A DNA stretch of 64,000 bases from Aminobacter sp. J41 (GCF_000526635.1 NZ_JAGL01000009.1:164-64163); one strand, 5' to 3'; shown: positions 47,670 to 54,928, counted from the stretch's first letter. Made by a program: numbers and translations. Notes: generated by a model not told the origin, from the sequence alone.

Positions 47670-48028
47670 GCGACCTCCTCCTCGGCCTCCAGCTCGACCA
47701 GACGCTCGCGGAGTTGCTTGAGGCATCCCTCGGTGTCGCTGATGGTGCCCATGAGGACGTCGACCACCGGGATCACCTCGGCGGTCTCGCCCTTGCCGTT
47801 CCTAATGGTGAGACGCTGGCGACGAGCGGCCTCCTCCTCGGTCGCGAAGATGGTGCCCCATGCCGCGCCCGTCACATGGACGTCCTCGCCGTCCCAAGCG
47901 CAGACAAGCTTGTAGTGCGGCCAGCCCACGAACCAGCCCTCCTGCGGGATCGAGCGGAGACGCGACAGGTTCTTCTCCATTTCCGCGATGAGGTTGTTGC
48001 AGACGTTGATGCTCTCCTGCTTGCCCAT
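47666..48028 (-). CDS. Hypothetical phage protein, coiled-coil ends
   Basis: A 120-residue protein with predicted helical ends (SINVCNNLIAEMEKNLSRLRS and GCLKQLRERLVELEAEEEVA) around a beta-rich middle. The ATG 48028 is preferred over 48043 because GGAG lies eight bases upstream and it follows the 50-codon gene by 2 bp. Function unknown. Confidence 0.68.
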   Translation of the reverse strand: MGKQESINVCNNLIAEMEKNLSRLRSIPQEGWFVGWPHYKLVCAWDGEDVHVTGAAWGTIFATEEEAARRQRLTIRNGKGETAEVIPVVDVLMGTISDTEGCLKQLRERLVELEAEEEVA

Positions 48029-48030
48029 GT

Positions 48031-48183
48031 TCAAAATCTCCATCCGATGACTGAAAAGCCCTGAATTTCCCTGCGGATGTGCAGCTTGGTGCCGTATTCG
48101 ATTGGTCGGTATTTGCGGTAGGTGCGCCGCACGAAGCGCCGCGCGTCCTCAAGCGAGTGAAACTGTTCGTCGATCTGGACCAT
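48031..48183 (-). CDS. 50-residue phage protein
   Basis: A short frame translated here by hand: it begins MVQIDEQFHSLEDARRFVRR and ends SVIGWRF, 50 residues, strongly basic. GAGG precedes the ATG at 48183. It tiles with its neighbours, the next start lying 2 bp after its stop. Without it there would be a 260-bp hole in an otherwise gapless operon. Function unknown. Confidence 0.65.
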   Translation of the reverse strand: MVQIDEQFHSLEDARRFVRRTYRKYRPIEYGTKLHIRREIQGFSVIGWRF

Positions 48184-48192
48184 GGCCGCGCC

Positions 48193-48285
48193 TCACACCG
48201 TGGCCGAGAGGACGAGGAGCACGGCAGTCACAAAGGCAGTGATGGCTGCAGCGGCGAGAATGTCCTGCAGGATGTCGTGCAGCAT
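48193..48285 (-). CDS. 30-residue single-helix membrane peptide
   Basis: A very short frame beginning MLHDILQDILAAAAITAFVT and ending LLVLSATV. It is an amphipathic start plus one TM helix. GGAGGG lies at ideal spacing before the ATG 48285, two bases after the stop of the cysteine-peptidase-like gene. Such peptides in phages include holin-like and membrane-targeting factors; none can be assigned. Confidence 0.6.
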   Translation of the reverse strand: MLHDILQDILAAAAITAFVTAVLLVLSATV

Positions 48286-48287
48286 GG

Positions 48288-48722
48288 TCACGCCCTCCCG
48301 CCGATGATGCGGACGACGGACGTCACGCGCTTGTTGAGCAGACGGGTGCCCTCCAGCGGGACAAACTCGCGGGTGTACTGGTCGACGTACTGACCATTGT
48401 GGACCGTGATCGCGTGACCAGTGACGGTCACCAAGTAGACAAGCGCGGTGTTCAGGTGAGGCACCCAGTCCTTCAAGCGGTCACCCCGCTCGCGCCGGGA
48501 GAGCTTCACGTACTCGACCGAGTGACGGACACCGAGCGCATTGAGCGCGTCGACGCGGTCGTAATGGGTGGTCCTCCCCTTCCACGATCCGCCGCGCTTC
48601 ACACGGTTCTTGATGACGTCCCACGCCTTCTCGAATGGGACACCAGCGCAGACAGCTACGGCAGTGACGCCGCAGTTAGGCATGTGATTAGGACCAATGG
48701 AGCCAGCAAGGTTCAGGTTCAT
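48288..48722 (-). CDS. Phage papain-like cysteine peptidase-type protein
   Basis: This 144-residue protein has the layout of a small papain/C39-like fold. The putative nucleophile cysteine sits at the start of a helix in MPNCGVTAVAVCAG (about residue 17). A histidine is in LVTVTGHAITVHNGQYVDQY (about 103) with a following Asn/Asp. No signal peptide, so it would act in the host cytoplasm. The assignment rests on motif order only; a tRNA- or ubiquitin-type specificity is not implied. Confidence 0.6.
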   Translation of the reverse strand: MNLNLAGSIGPNHMPNCGVTAVAVCAGVPFEKAWDVIKNRVKRGGSWKGRTTHYDRVDALNALGVRHSVEYVKLSRRERGDRLKDWVPHLNTALVYLVTVTGHAITVHNGQYVDQYTREFVPLEGTRLLNKRVTSVVRIIGGRA

Positions 48723-48754
48723 GGTGGTGCTCTCGCGGTATAGGAAACGGTTGT

Positions 48755-48777
48755 GGAGCGCCTATCGAAGACGCTCC
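48755..48777 (-). terminator. Hairpin after the GP88-family gene
   Basis: Stem GGAGCG / CGCTCC with an 11-base loop, 14 bp beyond the stop at 48791 and before the next gene. No T-tract; probably an attenuator or processing hairpin within the operon. Confidence 0.5.
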
Positions 48778-48790
48778 GTTATCGAAGGGA

Positions 48791-49600
48791 TTAGCCCAAA
48801 ACGAAGCCGGACTCGTCCTGCTTGGCGGCACCCTTGGCGTAGAGCCCGACGATGACGCCCTTAGGATCGAGGAAGCGAAGATCGGTCTGGTCACCGTCGA
48901 TGACACGGCGGTTCAACCATGTGCCACCGCGGATGCCGATGGTGTCAGCCACGGCGGCAGCGCGGGAGTCGCGCAGAGCCTTGTCGCGGTAGACAACAGC
49001 GACGTTCGCGCCGGTATCGTGCGCAGCCTGGACGACCTTCTCCGCGTACGCTTCGTTCGCTTCGCTGTAAGACAGAACCAGCACGTAGTTTGCCGGAAGC
49101 TGGCGGTACACGCGCTTGTAGATCTTCGTGTAGTCGTAGAACTGCACCTCCGGGAATGCCTCAAAGATGTTGGCGAAGCGCTTCGGCTCGGCAATATAGG
49201 TGAAATGCGGGTGGCTCTTGCGGACAATCCGGGTGACCGGGTGAGCTACTTCCCACTGAATGTCGCTGGTGCCGTTCAGGCGCACTGCTGGCTTCACGCC
49301 CTTCTTCTGGCAGTACACCACGAAGCGCTCTAGGTCCGCCACCAGCTCGGCCATGAAGGCAGCGCGGTCGGCAAGGTAGCGCTTGGTCTTGTTGAGACGA
49401 GCGAGTTGGACGTTGTTGAACCGTCCACGGCCAGCCGTATTGAGACAGCCCCGGATGCAACCCGCAGTTTCCGCCATTGCGCAGACATTGCGACCGGCCA
49501 GAGTGGCTGGTGCGAGATACATGATGGCCGTCTCGTAGACGTCATCACCCTTGACGGTCTTAGCGTTGTTACCAGAGCGAATGAGCTTGCCACGGAACAT
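48791..49600 (-). CDS. GP88-family phage protein
   Basis: This 269-residue protein has the cysteine signature of the GP88 phage family near its start (YLAPATLAGRNVCAMAETAGCIRGCLNTAGRG), then a TIM-barrel-like alternation. Its conserved stretches are VRLNGTSDIQWE, EVQFYDYTK and VLSYSEANEAYAEKVV. Cys arrangement and the SDIQWE/YDYTK pattern suggest a radical-SAM-derived or metal-binding fold; the biological role of the family is not known. The start is ATG 49600 after CGAGGACG; longer upstream frame rejected. First coding gene after the 1.3 kb control region. Confidence 0.78.
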   Translation of the reverse strand: MFRGKLIRSGNNAKTVKGDDVYETAIMYLAPATLAGRNVCAMAETAGCIRGCLNTAGRGRFNNVQLARLNKTKRYLADRAAFMAELVADLERFVVYCQKKGVKPAVRLNGTSDIQWEVAHPVTRIVRKSHPHFTYIAEPKRFANIFEAFPEVQFYDYTKIYKRVYRQLPANYVLVLSYSEANEAYAEKVVQAAHDTGANVAVVYRDKALRDSRAAAVADTIGIRGGTWLNRRVIDGDQTDLRFLDPKGVIVGLYAKGAAKQDESGFVLG

Positions 49601-49859
49601 GGTTATCGTCCTCGAAAAAAGTGTGACCCTACCGAGCCCGTCAGACCTCACCTGACGAGCTTGGAAGAGCCACGCCGCATGGACGTGGGGTTTGGGGGTT
49701 GGGCGATCCCTTTGTGCGGCTAGGCATGGATCGCATCGCCTAGTGGAGTGGCATTGAAGACCGTGAGTATCCCGTCTACCGAAGACATCCAGACGCACCT
49801 GTCGAGCCCACTAGCTTCGATCCCGCTAGGGAGATCAGCCAGTTAAACCGTTGGTATCG

Positions 49860-49911
49860 CGACTGGGGCTCTTGCCCTCGGGCTGGGACGCGCAGCGCCC
49901 TCTAGCCAGTC
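49860..49911. other. Foldable segment in the control region
   Basis: Outer arms GACTGG / CCAGTC enclose smaller hairpins (GGGCTCTTGCCC, and a GC-rich second one). A three-way-junction-like RNA can be drawn by hand on either strand. It is not a tRNA: no T-arm consensus is present. Confidence 0.35.
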
Positions 49912-50200
49912 CAACGTATTCACCATGTCAAAGAACCGGAGACCCCCAGCGGTACATCCGACGCCCACCTCGGTGGTGCGATTTCGTTTGTGTCGCTACC
50001 CTAGATCGCTTCGTTACCGGAGTCAATCCCTTTTTCACCCCTGCCCTTCCGTCGTGTGCCTGTCGTGAAAACCAGTAAGCGCGTCAGGTTGCCGGAGCGA
50101 TTAGACGTATGCGCTACCAGTAAGCCGATGGCTTGGAAGCTATGGGGTTCAGCGGGTTGGTCCGGTGTGTCACCTCCTCGGTTCGTGTTTCGATGGTCAA

Positions 50201-50230
50201 ACCATAGATCAGTCCGTTCGCCATCGTCAA
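50201..50230 (-). promoter_or_regulatory. Candidate leftward promoter of the accessory operon
   Basis: -35 TTGACG (50230-50225), 18-bp spacer, -10 TATGGT (50206-50201). It lies about 600 bp upstream of the GP88-family gene and 22 bp downstream of the CGTTAACGT site at 50252. Confidence 0.5.
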
Positions 50231-50251
50231 GCGGGTTAGTCGAGTTATTTT

Positions 50252-50260
50252 CGTTAACGT
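50252..50260. promoter_or_regulatory. CGTTAACGT site 4 (control region)
   Basis: Perfect CGTTAACG palindrome followed by T, 22 bp upstream of the -35 of the candidate leftward promoter. It links this promoter to the sites around the regulator gene 5 kb away. Confidence 0.55.
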
Positions 50261-50368
50261 GAATATCTGGCGGGATCAGCACGGGTGTACGCGCGTGTGC
50301 TTTAGTAGGACCAGGGTGTGACATGCGTGTAGTGCATAGCTGCCATGCAAAAAGGTGGGAGCTAAAAT

Positions 50369-50419
50369 TAGGTCAGTATTGTTGACCTATCGAAAAAAGG
50401 ACAGTAATGCTGACCTATC
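50369..50419. repeat. TAGGTCA operator-like palindrome and its direct repeat
   Basis: TAGGTCA-N7-TGACCTA at 50369-50389 is a perfect inverted repeat. A 22-base segment containing it (50370-50391) recurs at 50398-50419 with three mismatches, 28 bp on, so on the same helix face within one turn. A further half site TAGGTCA is at 50482-50488. Looks like paired binding sites for a dimeric regulator or replication protein. Confidence 0.6.
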
Positions 50420-50833
50420 TGGCGTGGCTCTGGTGCAATAGGATGCGCAATCCCATGCGAACACCAATGAAATCAATAGGTTAGGTCATGGTTGGTGGCA
50501 CAGCTCGTGCCAACGATGGTGCGGGATAGGGATTTTCCGGGCTTTTCAGGGGGGGTACGGGGGGATTCAGGGGGGACCAGGTAAGCGGATATCGATTCAG
50601 AAGTTTTCCCAACAAGGTCGCGGGGGTCACACTCGTGACCAACCTGGGTGTCCTCACGGGTTTCTCACGGGAGCCTCTCGGGTCTTTCCTCCTACGAGGA
50701 CTACCACCACGATGTGGACACAGGGGAACACGGGGGTGTCACCTGGGGGACACCTGGGGGATCAATGGTCGGTCATACTCCTGACCAAGCTAAGGGTGAC
50801 CCTAGTGTCCATCCTCAGTCACACTCCTGACCG

Positions 50834-50877
50834 ACACTAGGGTCACACTAGAGTTACACTAGAGTGACACTACAGTA
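50834..50877. repeat. Four tandem 11-bp repeats
   Basis: Four uninterrupted copies of an 11-base unit: ACACTAGGGTC, ACACTAGAGTT, ACACTAGAGTG, ACACTACAGTA. The core CACTAGAGTG is itself an inverted repeat. An inverted partial copy (CCCTAGTGTCC) lies about 30 bp to the left. They sit 60 bp beyond the large terminase stop. The spacing near one helical turn fits cooperative protein binding (iteron-like). Confidence 0.65.
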
Positions 50878-50937
50878 TGTATTGTCTCTCCCCTCTATAT
50901 GAGGGGGAAATTACCCATACAATATGTAGTGGTTGTC

Positions 50938-52677
50938 TCACACAAGAGAGGCCCACATATGGTGTCCCCCGTTTCCCTGGAAGTTCCGGTTCAGGGGGCT
51001 CTCGTGGTACCTCTCCAGCTCCTTCCTGAGCCATTCCGCGTGTTGCTCTGCTGCGAGCTTGGCAGCGTCCTGGTTCATCATCTCCAGGAAGTGCCCCACG
51101 AGCATCGCCAGGGCGTCCAGACGGTCGTCATGCCGTAGGGCGTCCTTCTGTCGGCAGATGTGGGTCATCTGGTGGAAGAGGCTCTTGTGGCTGCGGATCA
51201 TGGCCTCGTACTTCTGGATCGTCTCGTCGTCCTTCTCGAACACCGTGGGGTCCACGATGAGACGATGGGCCGAAATGACGGGCTCCAGCGTGTCGAGGAT
51301 ACGCATCTCCTTCATGGTGGTCGACCGTGTCTCCACGATCTCGGCCTGGACGCCTTCCTTGAGCAGCACCGGTTCGAGCAGCTTGGCGAACATGCCGTCA
51401 CCGAAGTTGCTCTCGATCACGATGGACTGGACCTTGTGCTTCTTGGCGGTCTTCGCCAGACGCTCCAGGGTTTGCGGCTCGTAGCCACCCTCCAGGCCAC
51501 CGGCCTCGGGAATCCAGATGTTCGACGCCAGCATGTAGCCGACCGCGTAGCCTGTCTCGTCCTTACCGCGACCGGAGGGATCTATCGACATGGCCTTCAT
51601 CTGGTAGGCGGCGAACTCACTGGACATGCCAGCGGCCTGATAGAGCTTGTCACCGGCCATGCCGTAGTTCGGCAAATCCTTCAGCTCGCGATCCGGGTTG
51701 GGCAACCAGTAGACCTCCATGGGGGCCTTCTCTGGTGGCACCGGCATCACCACGAGGTTCTTGAGCTTGAGCGGATAGCGCTCCTCGTCCGAGAGCTTCG
51801 TGTTGAGCATGAACTGTAGCTGGTAGCCAGCAGCACCATACTCCGCACGACGCTGGATGAGGTCGTCTTCGCTGAAGCGACGAGGATCGGTCGGCTGGCC
51901 GTGCTTACCCTCCCGGTACATCTTTTCGATCATCGGTGCGAGGTCACCACCGTAACCGGCGTATTCCTCCTGGGTGGGCACTTGGGCAGGCCAAATCCGC
52001 TTCGTGAAGGTCTCGGGGAGCTTGTTGTAGATGGAGTCCTCGGTCTGAGGCGTACCGAGGTAGATGATGCGTGAGACGGTGTTGAAGCCGTCGATTGGCT
52101 TGAGGATAGCCGAGTACTCGCGTGTCTTCTCGATCAGGAGGTCACGAGCCGCGACGGTCTGAGAGTTGTTCCAGACCTCAACGTCGTCTGACACGATGAT
52201 GTTGGCGCGACCACCGGCGAGCTGGCTGTCGATGCCCTTAGCGAACACCGACGGGCTCTGGTCGGCCACAGCGGGGCCCACGTCGAACTCGACCGAGCTT
52301 GCTCGCTGCCCTTCCCTCGGCTTCAGATGGTGCAGCTCCGGTACCAGGTGGATGAGCTGCATCGTGAACTTCACGAAGTTGTCCGCGCGGTTCTTCGAGG
52401 CGGACACCACCATGATCTTGAGCTGCGGGTTGCAGTAGAGGCACCACAGGACGAAGGCCGAGGTGATGAAGCTCTTACCGACGCCACGGAACGCCTCGAT
52501 GCAAATCTTGTCGGGCCCGTGCTGCAGGAAGTACGCGATGTCGTACTGGACCGGGGTCGGCTCAGGGAGCCCGAGGTACTTCCAGATCAGCCAGACGAAC
52601 TTGCGAAAGTCGGCCATCAAGGGGTCGACCGGCGTCATCGACGATGAGCCAGCAAGGTGTTGATTCAGTTCAGACAA
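50938..52677 (-). CDS. Large terminase subunit (T7 gp19-like)
   Basis: This 579-residue DNA-packaging motor has an ATPase domain with Walker A FRGVGKS (residues 63-69) and Walker B NIIVSDDVEV (about 159-168). The C-terminal RNase H-like nuclease shows SIDPSGRGKDETGYAV and RHDDRLDALAML. The length fits T7 gp19. The frame opens with TTG 52677 but lacks a clear ribosome-binding site; ATG 52638 (MTPVDPLMADFRKF) aligns better with T7 gp19 and may be the real start. It is the last structural-module gene before the control region. Confidence 0.93.
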   Translation of the reverse strand: MSELNQHLAGSSSMTPVDPLMADFRKFVWLIWKYLGLPEPTPVQYDIAYFLQHGPDKICIEAFRGVGKSFITSAFVLWCLYCNPQLKIMVVSASKNRADNFVKFTMQLIHLVPELHHLKPREGQRASSVEFDVGPAVADQSPSVFAKGIDSQLAGGRANIIVSDDVEVWNNSQTVAARDLLIEKTREYSAILKPIDGFNTVSRIIYLGTPQTEDSIYNKLPETFTKRIWPAQVPTQEEYAGYGGDLAPMIEKMYREGKHGQPTDPRRFSEDDLIQRRAEYGAAGYQLQFMLNTKLSDEERYPLKLKNLVVMPVPPEKAPMEVYWLPNPDRELKDLPNYGMAGDKLYQAAGMSSEFAAYQMKAMSIDPSGRGKDETGYAVGYMLASNIWIPEAGGLEGGYEPQTLERLAKTAKKHKVQSIVIESNFGDGMFAKLLEPVLLKEGVQAEIVETRSTTMKEMRILDTLEPVISAHRLIVDPTVFEKDDETIQKYEAMIRSHKSLFHQMTHICRQKDALRHDDRLDALAMLVGHFLEMMNQDAAKLAAEQHAEWLRKELERYHESPLNRNFQGNGGHHMWASLV

Positions 52678-52723
52678 AGGGGGTTCAGAATCGCTCAGGG
52701 AAGCCCAAGGACGCCCACGAGGA

Positions 52724-52762
52724 CCGCTCCGGTGTTACCCACGCGGGAACACTCCAGAGCGG
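52724..52762 (-). other. Long hairpin between terminase genes
   Basis: An interrupted stem (CCGCTC.GG..GTGTT / AACAC.CC..GAGCGG) fills the 100-bp gap between small and large terminase. T7 uses RNase III sites between many genes; this may be a processing site. It lacks a T-tract. Confidence 0.5.
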
Positions 52763-52781
52763 CCTGTGAGCCATCTGTGGC

Positions 52782-53009
52782 TTACTGGACGGTGTCTGCC
52801 TCGTTGTCGAAGACCGGGAACTGATGAGCCAGGGAGGTCATCAGGGGGTTCTTGTCGACACGGACCTCGATACCGTTGTCTTTGAGGAACTTGATGGCGT
52901 TGCTGATGTCCGCTGCGGTCGCGTCACCAGACTTGATCCGGTCGATCAACTCCTGGGCGACACTCGCGTGGAGCGCCTCCATCACGTCCATGGATGCCGT
53001 CTTAGTCAC
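52782..53009 (-). CDS. Small terminase subunit (T7 gp18-like)
   Basis: This 75-residue helical protein is recognised by LHASVAQELIDRIKSGDATAADISNAIKFLKDNGIEV, the conserved core of short podoviral small terminases. These bind the genome concatemer for the large subunit. The start is GTG 53009, overlapping the upstream stop by eight bases; ATG 52991 is an alternative. It lies upstream of the large terminase as expected. Confidence 0.85.
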   Translation of the reverse strand: MTKTASMDVMEALHASVAQELIDRIKSGDATAADISNAIKFLKDNGIEVRVDKNPLMTSLAHQFPVFDNEADTVQ

Positions 53010-53181
53010 CCTTCTGGTCCTTGTTGGTCAGGGCCTGTGTGAGCTTGACGGCTGTCAGGACGATACCGAGCGTCGTCAGTATCACCGTCAGGATTTCATT
53101 GATGTTGTTCAGCACTGATCCCCACACAGGAGAAGTGAGCGCGAAACCGATGATGCTGTTCGTTTGGGTGGTCTCGTTCAT
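53002..53181 (-). CDS. Single-pass phage membrane protein (holin-like)
   Basis: This 59-residue protein has one long hydrophobic segment (ILTVILTTLGIVLTAVKLTQAL) and a charged tail KDQKGD. Its ATG overlaps the preceding stop (TGATG). Position between the three-helix holin-like gene and the terminases suggests a second holin or antiholin. Confidence 0.65.
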   Translation of the reverse strand: MNETTQTNSIIGFALTSPVWGSVLNNINEILTVILTTLGIVLTAVKLTQALTNKDQKGD

Positions 53182-53555
53182 CACTGCTTCCACCTACCGA
53201 TAAGGCTCTTGGCTCCGTCGATAGCGAACACAGCGAGGAGGATTTCACCCGCCCATTCATCAAACGGCGCAGGGAGAGGGTGAACGGTCCAGCCGTACTG
53301 CGGGAATGCGGACACCCAGTTGAGCGCTGCCCAGTGGACACCAAGCGGGACAATGAAGAAGAGCTGGAACCACCAGGTTCGACCGGCCATGAGCTGCGTC
53401 TTGGCGGTGATGTAGACCTTGGTGACCTCGGCCTTGATCTCTTCCTTGAGGACTTCGTTGTCCATTCGCTTCTCGATTGTGTCGAGCAGCTTGTCGAGGG
53501 TACCACCCGTGAGGATACCCGCGAGCCATGTGAAGGGTTTCAAAAGGAAAGACAC
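53181..53555 (-). CDS. Phage holin-family membrane protein
   Basis: This 124-residue protein has an amphipathic N-terminus (FLLKPFTWLAGILTGG), a coiled-coil-like middle (LLDTIEKRMDNEVLKEEIKAEVTKVYITAKTQLMAGR) and two TM helices (WWFQLFFIVPLGVHWAALNWV and AGEILLAVFAIDGAKSL). It matches a holin-like family common in rhizobial and other proteobacterial prophages. It follows the endolysin gene immediately. Confidence 0.8.
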   Translation of the reverse strand: MSFLLKPFTWLAGILTGGTLDKLLDTIEKRMDNEVLKEEIKAEVTKVYITAKTQLMAGRTWWFQLFFIVPLGVHWAALNWVSAFPQYGWTVHPLPAPFDEWAGEILLAVFAIDGAKSLIGRWKQ

Positions 53556-53556
53556 G

Positions 53557-54315
53557 TCAGCGTCTCACGAAGCGCTTGAGGAGCCGATAGGCGAGCCAGA
53601 TGACCGCCCAAAGACCCCCAGAAAGCCACACAGAACGCCCAGGATCGGCAGGAACGTTCTCCGTGGGGGTTGGGACCGGACGGAAGCTCTCCGGCCTCCC
53701 TGAGTCTCGCAGGGCCCTTTCGTAAGCCATTGCGATGTCAGCGATTTCCGCGGCTTTGTCCGTGCCGTTGACGACGCGACGAGCGTTGATGTGTTCCCTG
53801 CGATCTTCCGCGTCATCCTCGTCGATGCCATCGAGGTAGTCCCCGAGCTTCTTGCCGGTGAACCAGCCTTCGATCATTCCGACGATGAGGATGATGACTG
53901 CGTATTCTGGCTTCAGAGCCAGGTCGGGATCGTTGACGAAGTCGGCGTCGATCTTGAGGGTCTCGCGGAAGTACCGCGTGGCCTTCTCGTAGTTGGCTCG
54001 TCCGGTGATCTGGACGTAGCCTCGGCCTCGGTAGCGATAGCCGTCACCCTTGTGGGTGTTGCCGAGCGCCCTGCCGATCTTGGTGTTCGGCTCGTACTTG
54101 TCGAAGTAGGCGACGTTGCCCCTCTCGGTGATCGGCTGCATCGTGCGAGCCGTCTCCCATGTGGTCGTCGCGAGTATGTTCGCCAGGTACTCGTTGTTGA
54201 CGTTTCGCTTCTGAGCCTCCGCGAGGATGTACTCGATGCCGTCAACCTGGCCCTGCGTGAGACGACCGCCGAAGACGGTTGACCTCACCGCGTTGAAAAA
54301 CTTGGTCTTGTCCAT
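53557..54315 (-). CDS. Endolysin (GH19/lysozyme-like) with C-terminal membrane helix
   Basis: This 252-residue muramidase/chitinase-like domain contains ILATTTWETARTMQPITERG, with Glu in TWE as the likely catalytic residue, then GDGYRYRGRGYVQITGRANYEKATR, typical of GH19-type phage lysins. There is no N-terminal signal. Unusually the C-terminus carries a hydrophobic segment (SGGLWAVIWLAYRLLKRFVRR) that could anchor the enzyme in the membrane with basic residues inside. A hairpin lies directly before the ATG (54316-54330). Confidence 0.87.
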   Translation of the reverse strand: MDKTKFFNAVRSTVFGGRLTQGQVDGIEYILAEAQKRNVNNEYLANILATTTWETARTMQPITERGNVAYFDKYEPNTKIGRALGNTHKGDGYRYRGRGYVQITGRANYEKATRYFRETLKIDADFVNDPDLALKPEYAVIILIVGMIEGWFTGKKLGDYLDGIDEDDAEDRREHINARRVVNGTDKAAEIADIAMAYERALRDSGRPESFRPVPTPTENVPADPGRSVWLSGGLWAVIWLAYRLLKRFVRR

Positions 54316-54330
54316 ACTCCACGCTGGAGT
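54316..54330 (-). promoter_or_regulatory. Hairpin at the endolysin start
   Basis: ACTCCA-GCG-TGGAGT, a perfect 6-bp stem ending one base before the ATG. The only GGAG-like sequence near the start is inside the stem, so folding may limit initiation. Confidence 0.45.
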
Positions 54331-54338
54331 GATCGGAG

Positions 54339-54360
54339 GGGAAGCCCCGAAGGGCCTCCC
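54339..54360 (-). terminator. Hairpin before the endolysin gene
   Basis: Stem GGGAGGCCC / GGGCTTCCC with a TTCG loop immediately after the preceding gene's stop. Strong hairpin, no T-tract; may reduce read-through into lysis genes. Confidence 0.6.
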
Positions 54361-54361
54361 A

Positions 54362-54928
54362 TTAGACGTCCTTAGCCAGCAGCCAGAGTTCGTCGATGCG
54401 CTCCTCAGTCAGACCGAAGATGGTACCGATCTGAGAGATCATCGGATGGGTCCGCTGGTAGTTCGTGCGGGACTTCCAGTTGATGCGCGAGATTTCCCGC
54501 TGGGTCTCGTCGGGGATCGCCTCAATGGCCGCATCGATCTGGGCCTCGGTGATCCTCTCTTCCGTGAACAGCGTCAGCAGAATCTGTGCGCGAGACAGCG
54601 AAGGCATCAACTCTCGCTTCTCTTCCGGCGTCCGCAGATCGACCGTCTCGGTCGCGTTCTGTCGCTGGTACTCCCAAGCGATCTGGTCACCCACGTAGGC
54701 TTGGATCGTCGGGAGTTGCGGAACCATGAACGCCTGGACAGCCGCGAGAACACTCTCGGGAGTCGCTTGGTCTGCGGGAATATCGCCAGGTACCGGCGTG
54801 ATCCCAGTGTGGGGGATCATGATGCCGGGGTACTGGTCGTCAGTGAAGTCGATGCGCCACTCTGCGGTCGCAACGAGGTTGGTCGTGGGATTGACGCTGT
54901 AGCTCTTCAGGCTCCAGCTAGAGTTCAT
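54362..54928 (-). CDS. Tail-fibre-associated hypothetical protein
   Basis: This 188-residue protein begins MNSSWSLKSYSVNPTTNLVATAEW. Its ATG overlaps the stop of the adhesin gene (TGATG), and its C-terminus is helical (QREISRINWKSRTNYQRTHPMISQIGTIFGLTEERIDELW). The position directly after the fibre-tip gene is where T-even and related phages keep fibre-assembly chaperones. That role is a positional inference. Confidence 0.62.
   Translation of the reverse strand: MNSSWSLKSYSVNPTTNLVATAEWRIDFTDDQYPGIMIPHTGITPVPGDIPADQATPESVLAAVQAFMVPQLPTIQAYVGDQIAWEYQRQNATETVDLRTPEEKRELMPSLSRAQILLTLFTEERITEAQIDAAIEAIPDETQREISRINWKSRTNYQRTHPMISQIGTIFGLTEERIDELWLLAKDV

Larger units (their letters stand above)
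49601..50937. other. 1.3 kb non-coding control region of the prophage
   Basis: No credible gene on either strand in an otherwise tightly packed phage genome. It contains a near-consensus leftward promoter (50201-50230), a CGTTAACGT site (50252), a TAGGTCA palindrome and its direct repeat (50369-50419), G-rich runs around 50540-50580 and four tandem 11-bp repeats (50834-50877). Two foldable segments lie near 49720-49760 and 49860-49911. Read leftward it separates the terminase gene from the accessory/lysogeny operon, so it likely insulates late transcription and starts lysogenic or early transcription. Confidence 0.7.

Noticed and set aside
49720-49911. tRNA-like folding in the control region
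   Set aside because: Stems can be drawn, but no T-arm consensus and no plausible anticodon loop were found.
50001-50324. A 107-codon leftward frame in the prophage control region
   Set aside because: No ribosome-binding site, Pro/Thr/Arg-rich composition without a domain, and it overlaps the candidate promoter and operator.
50834-50877. CRISPR-like array
   Set aside because: The repeat unit is 11 bp with no spacers and no cas genes nearby; it is a tandem repeat, not CRISPR.
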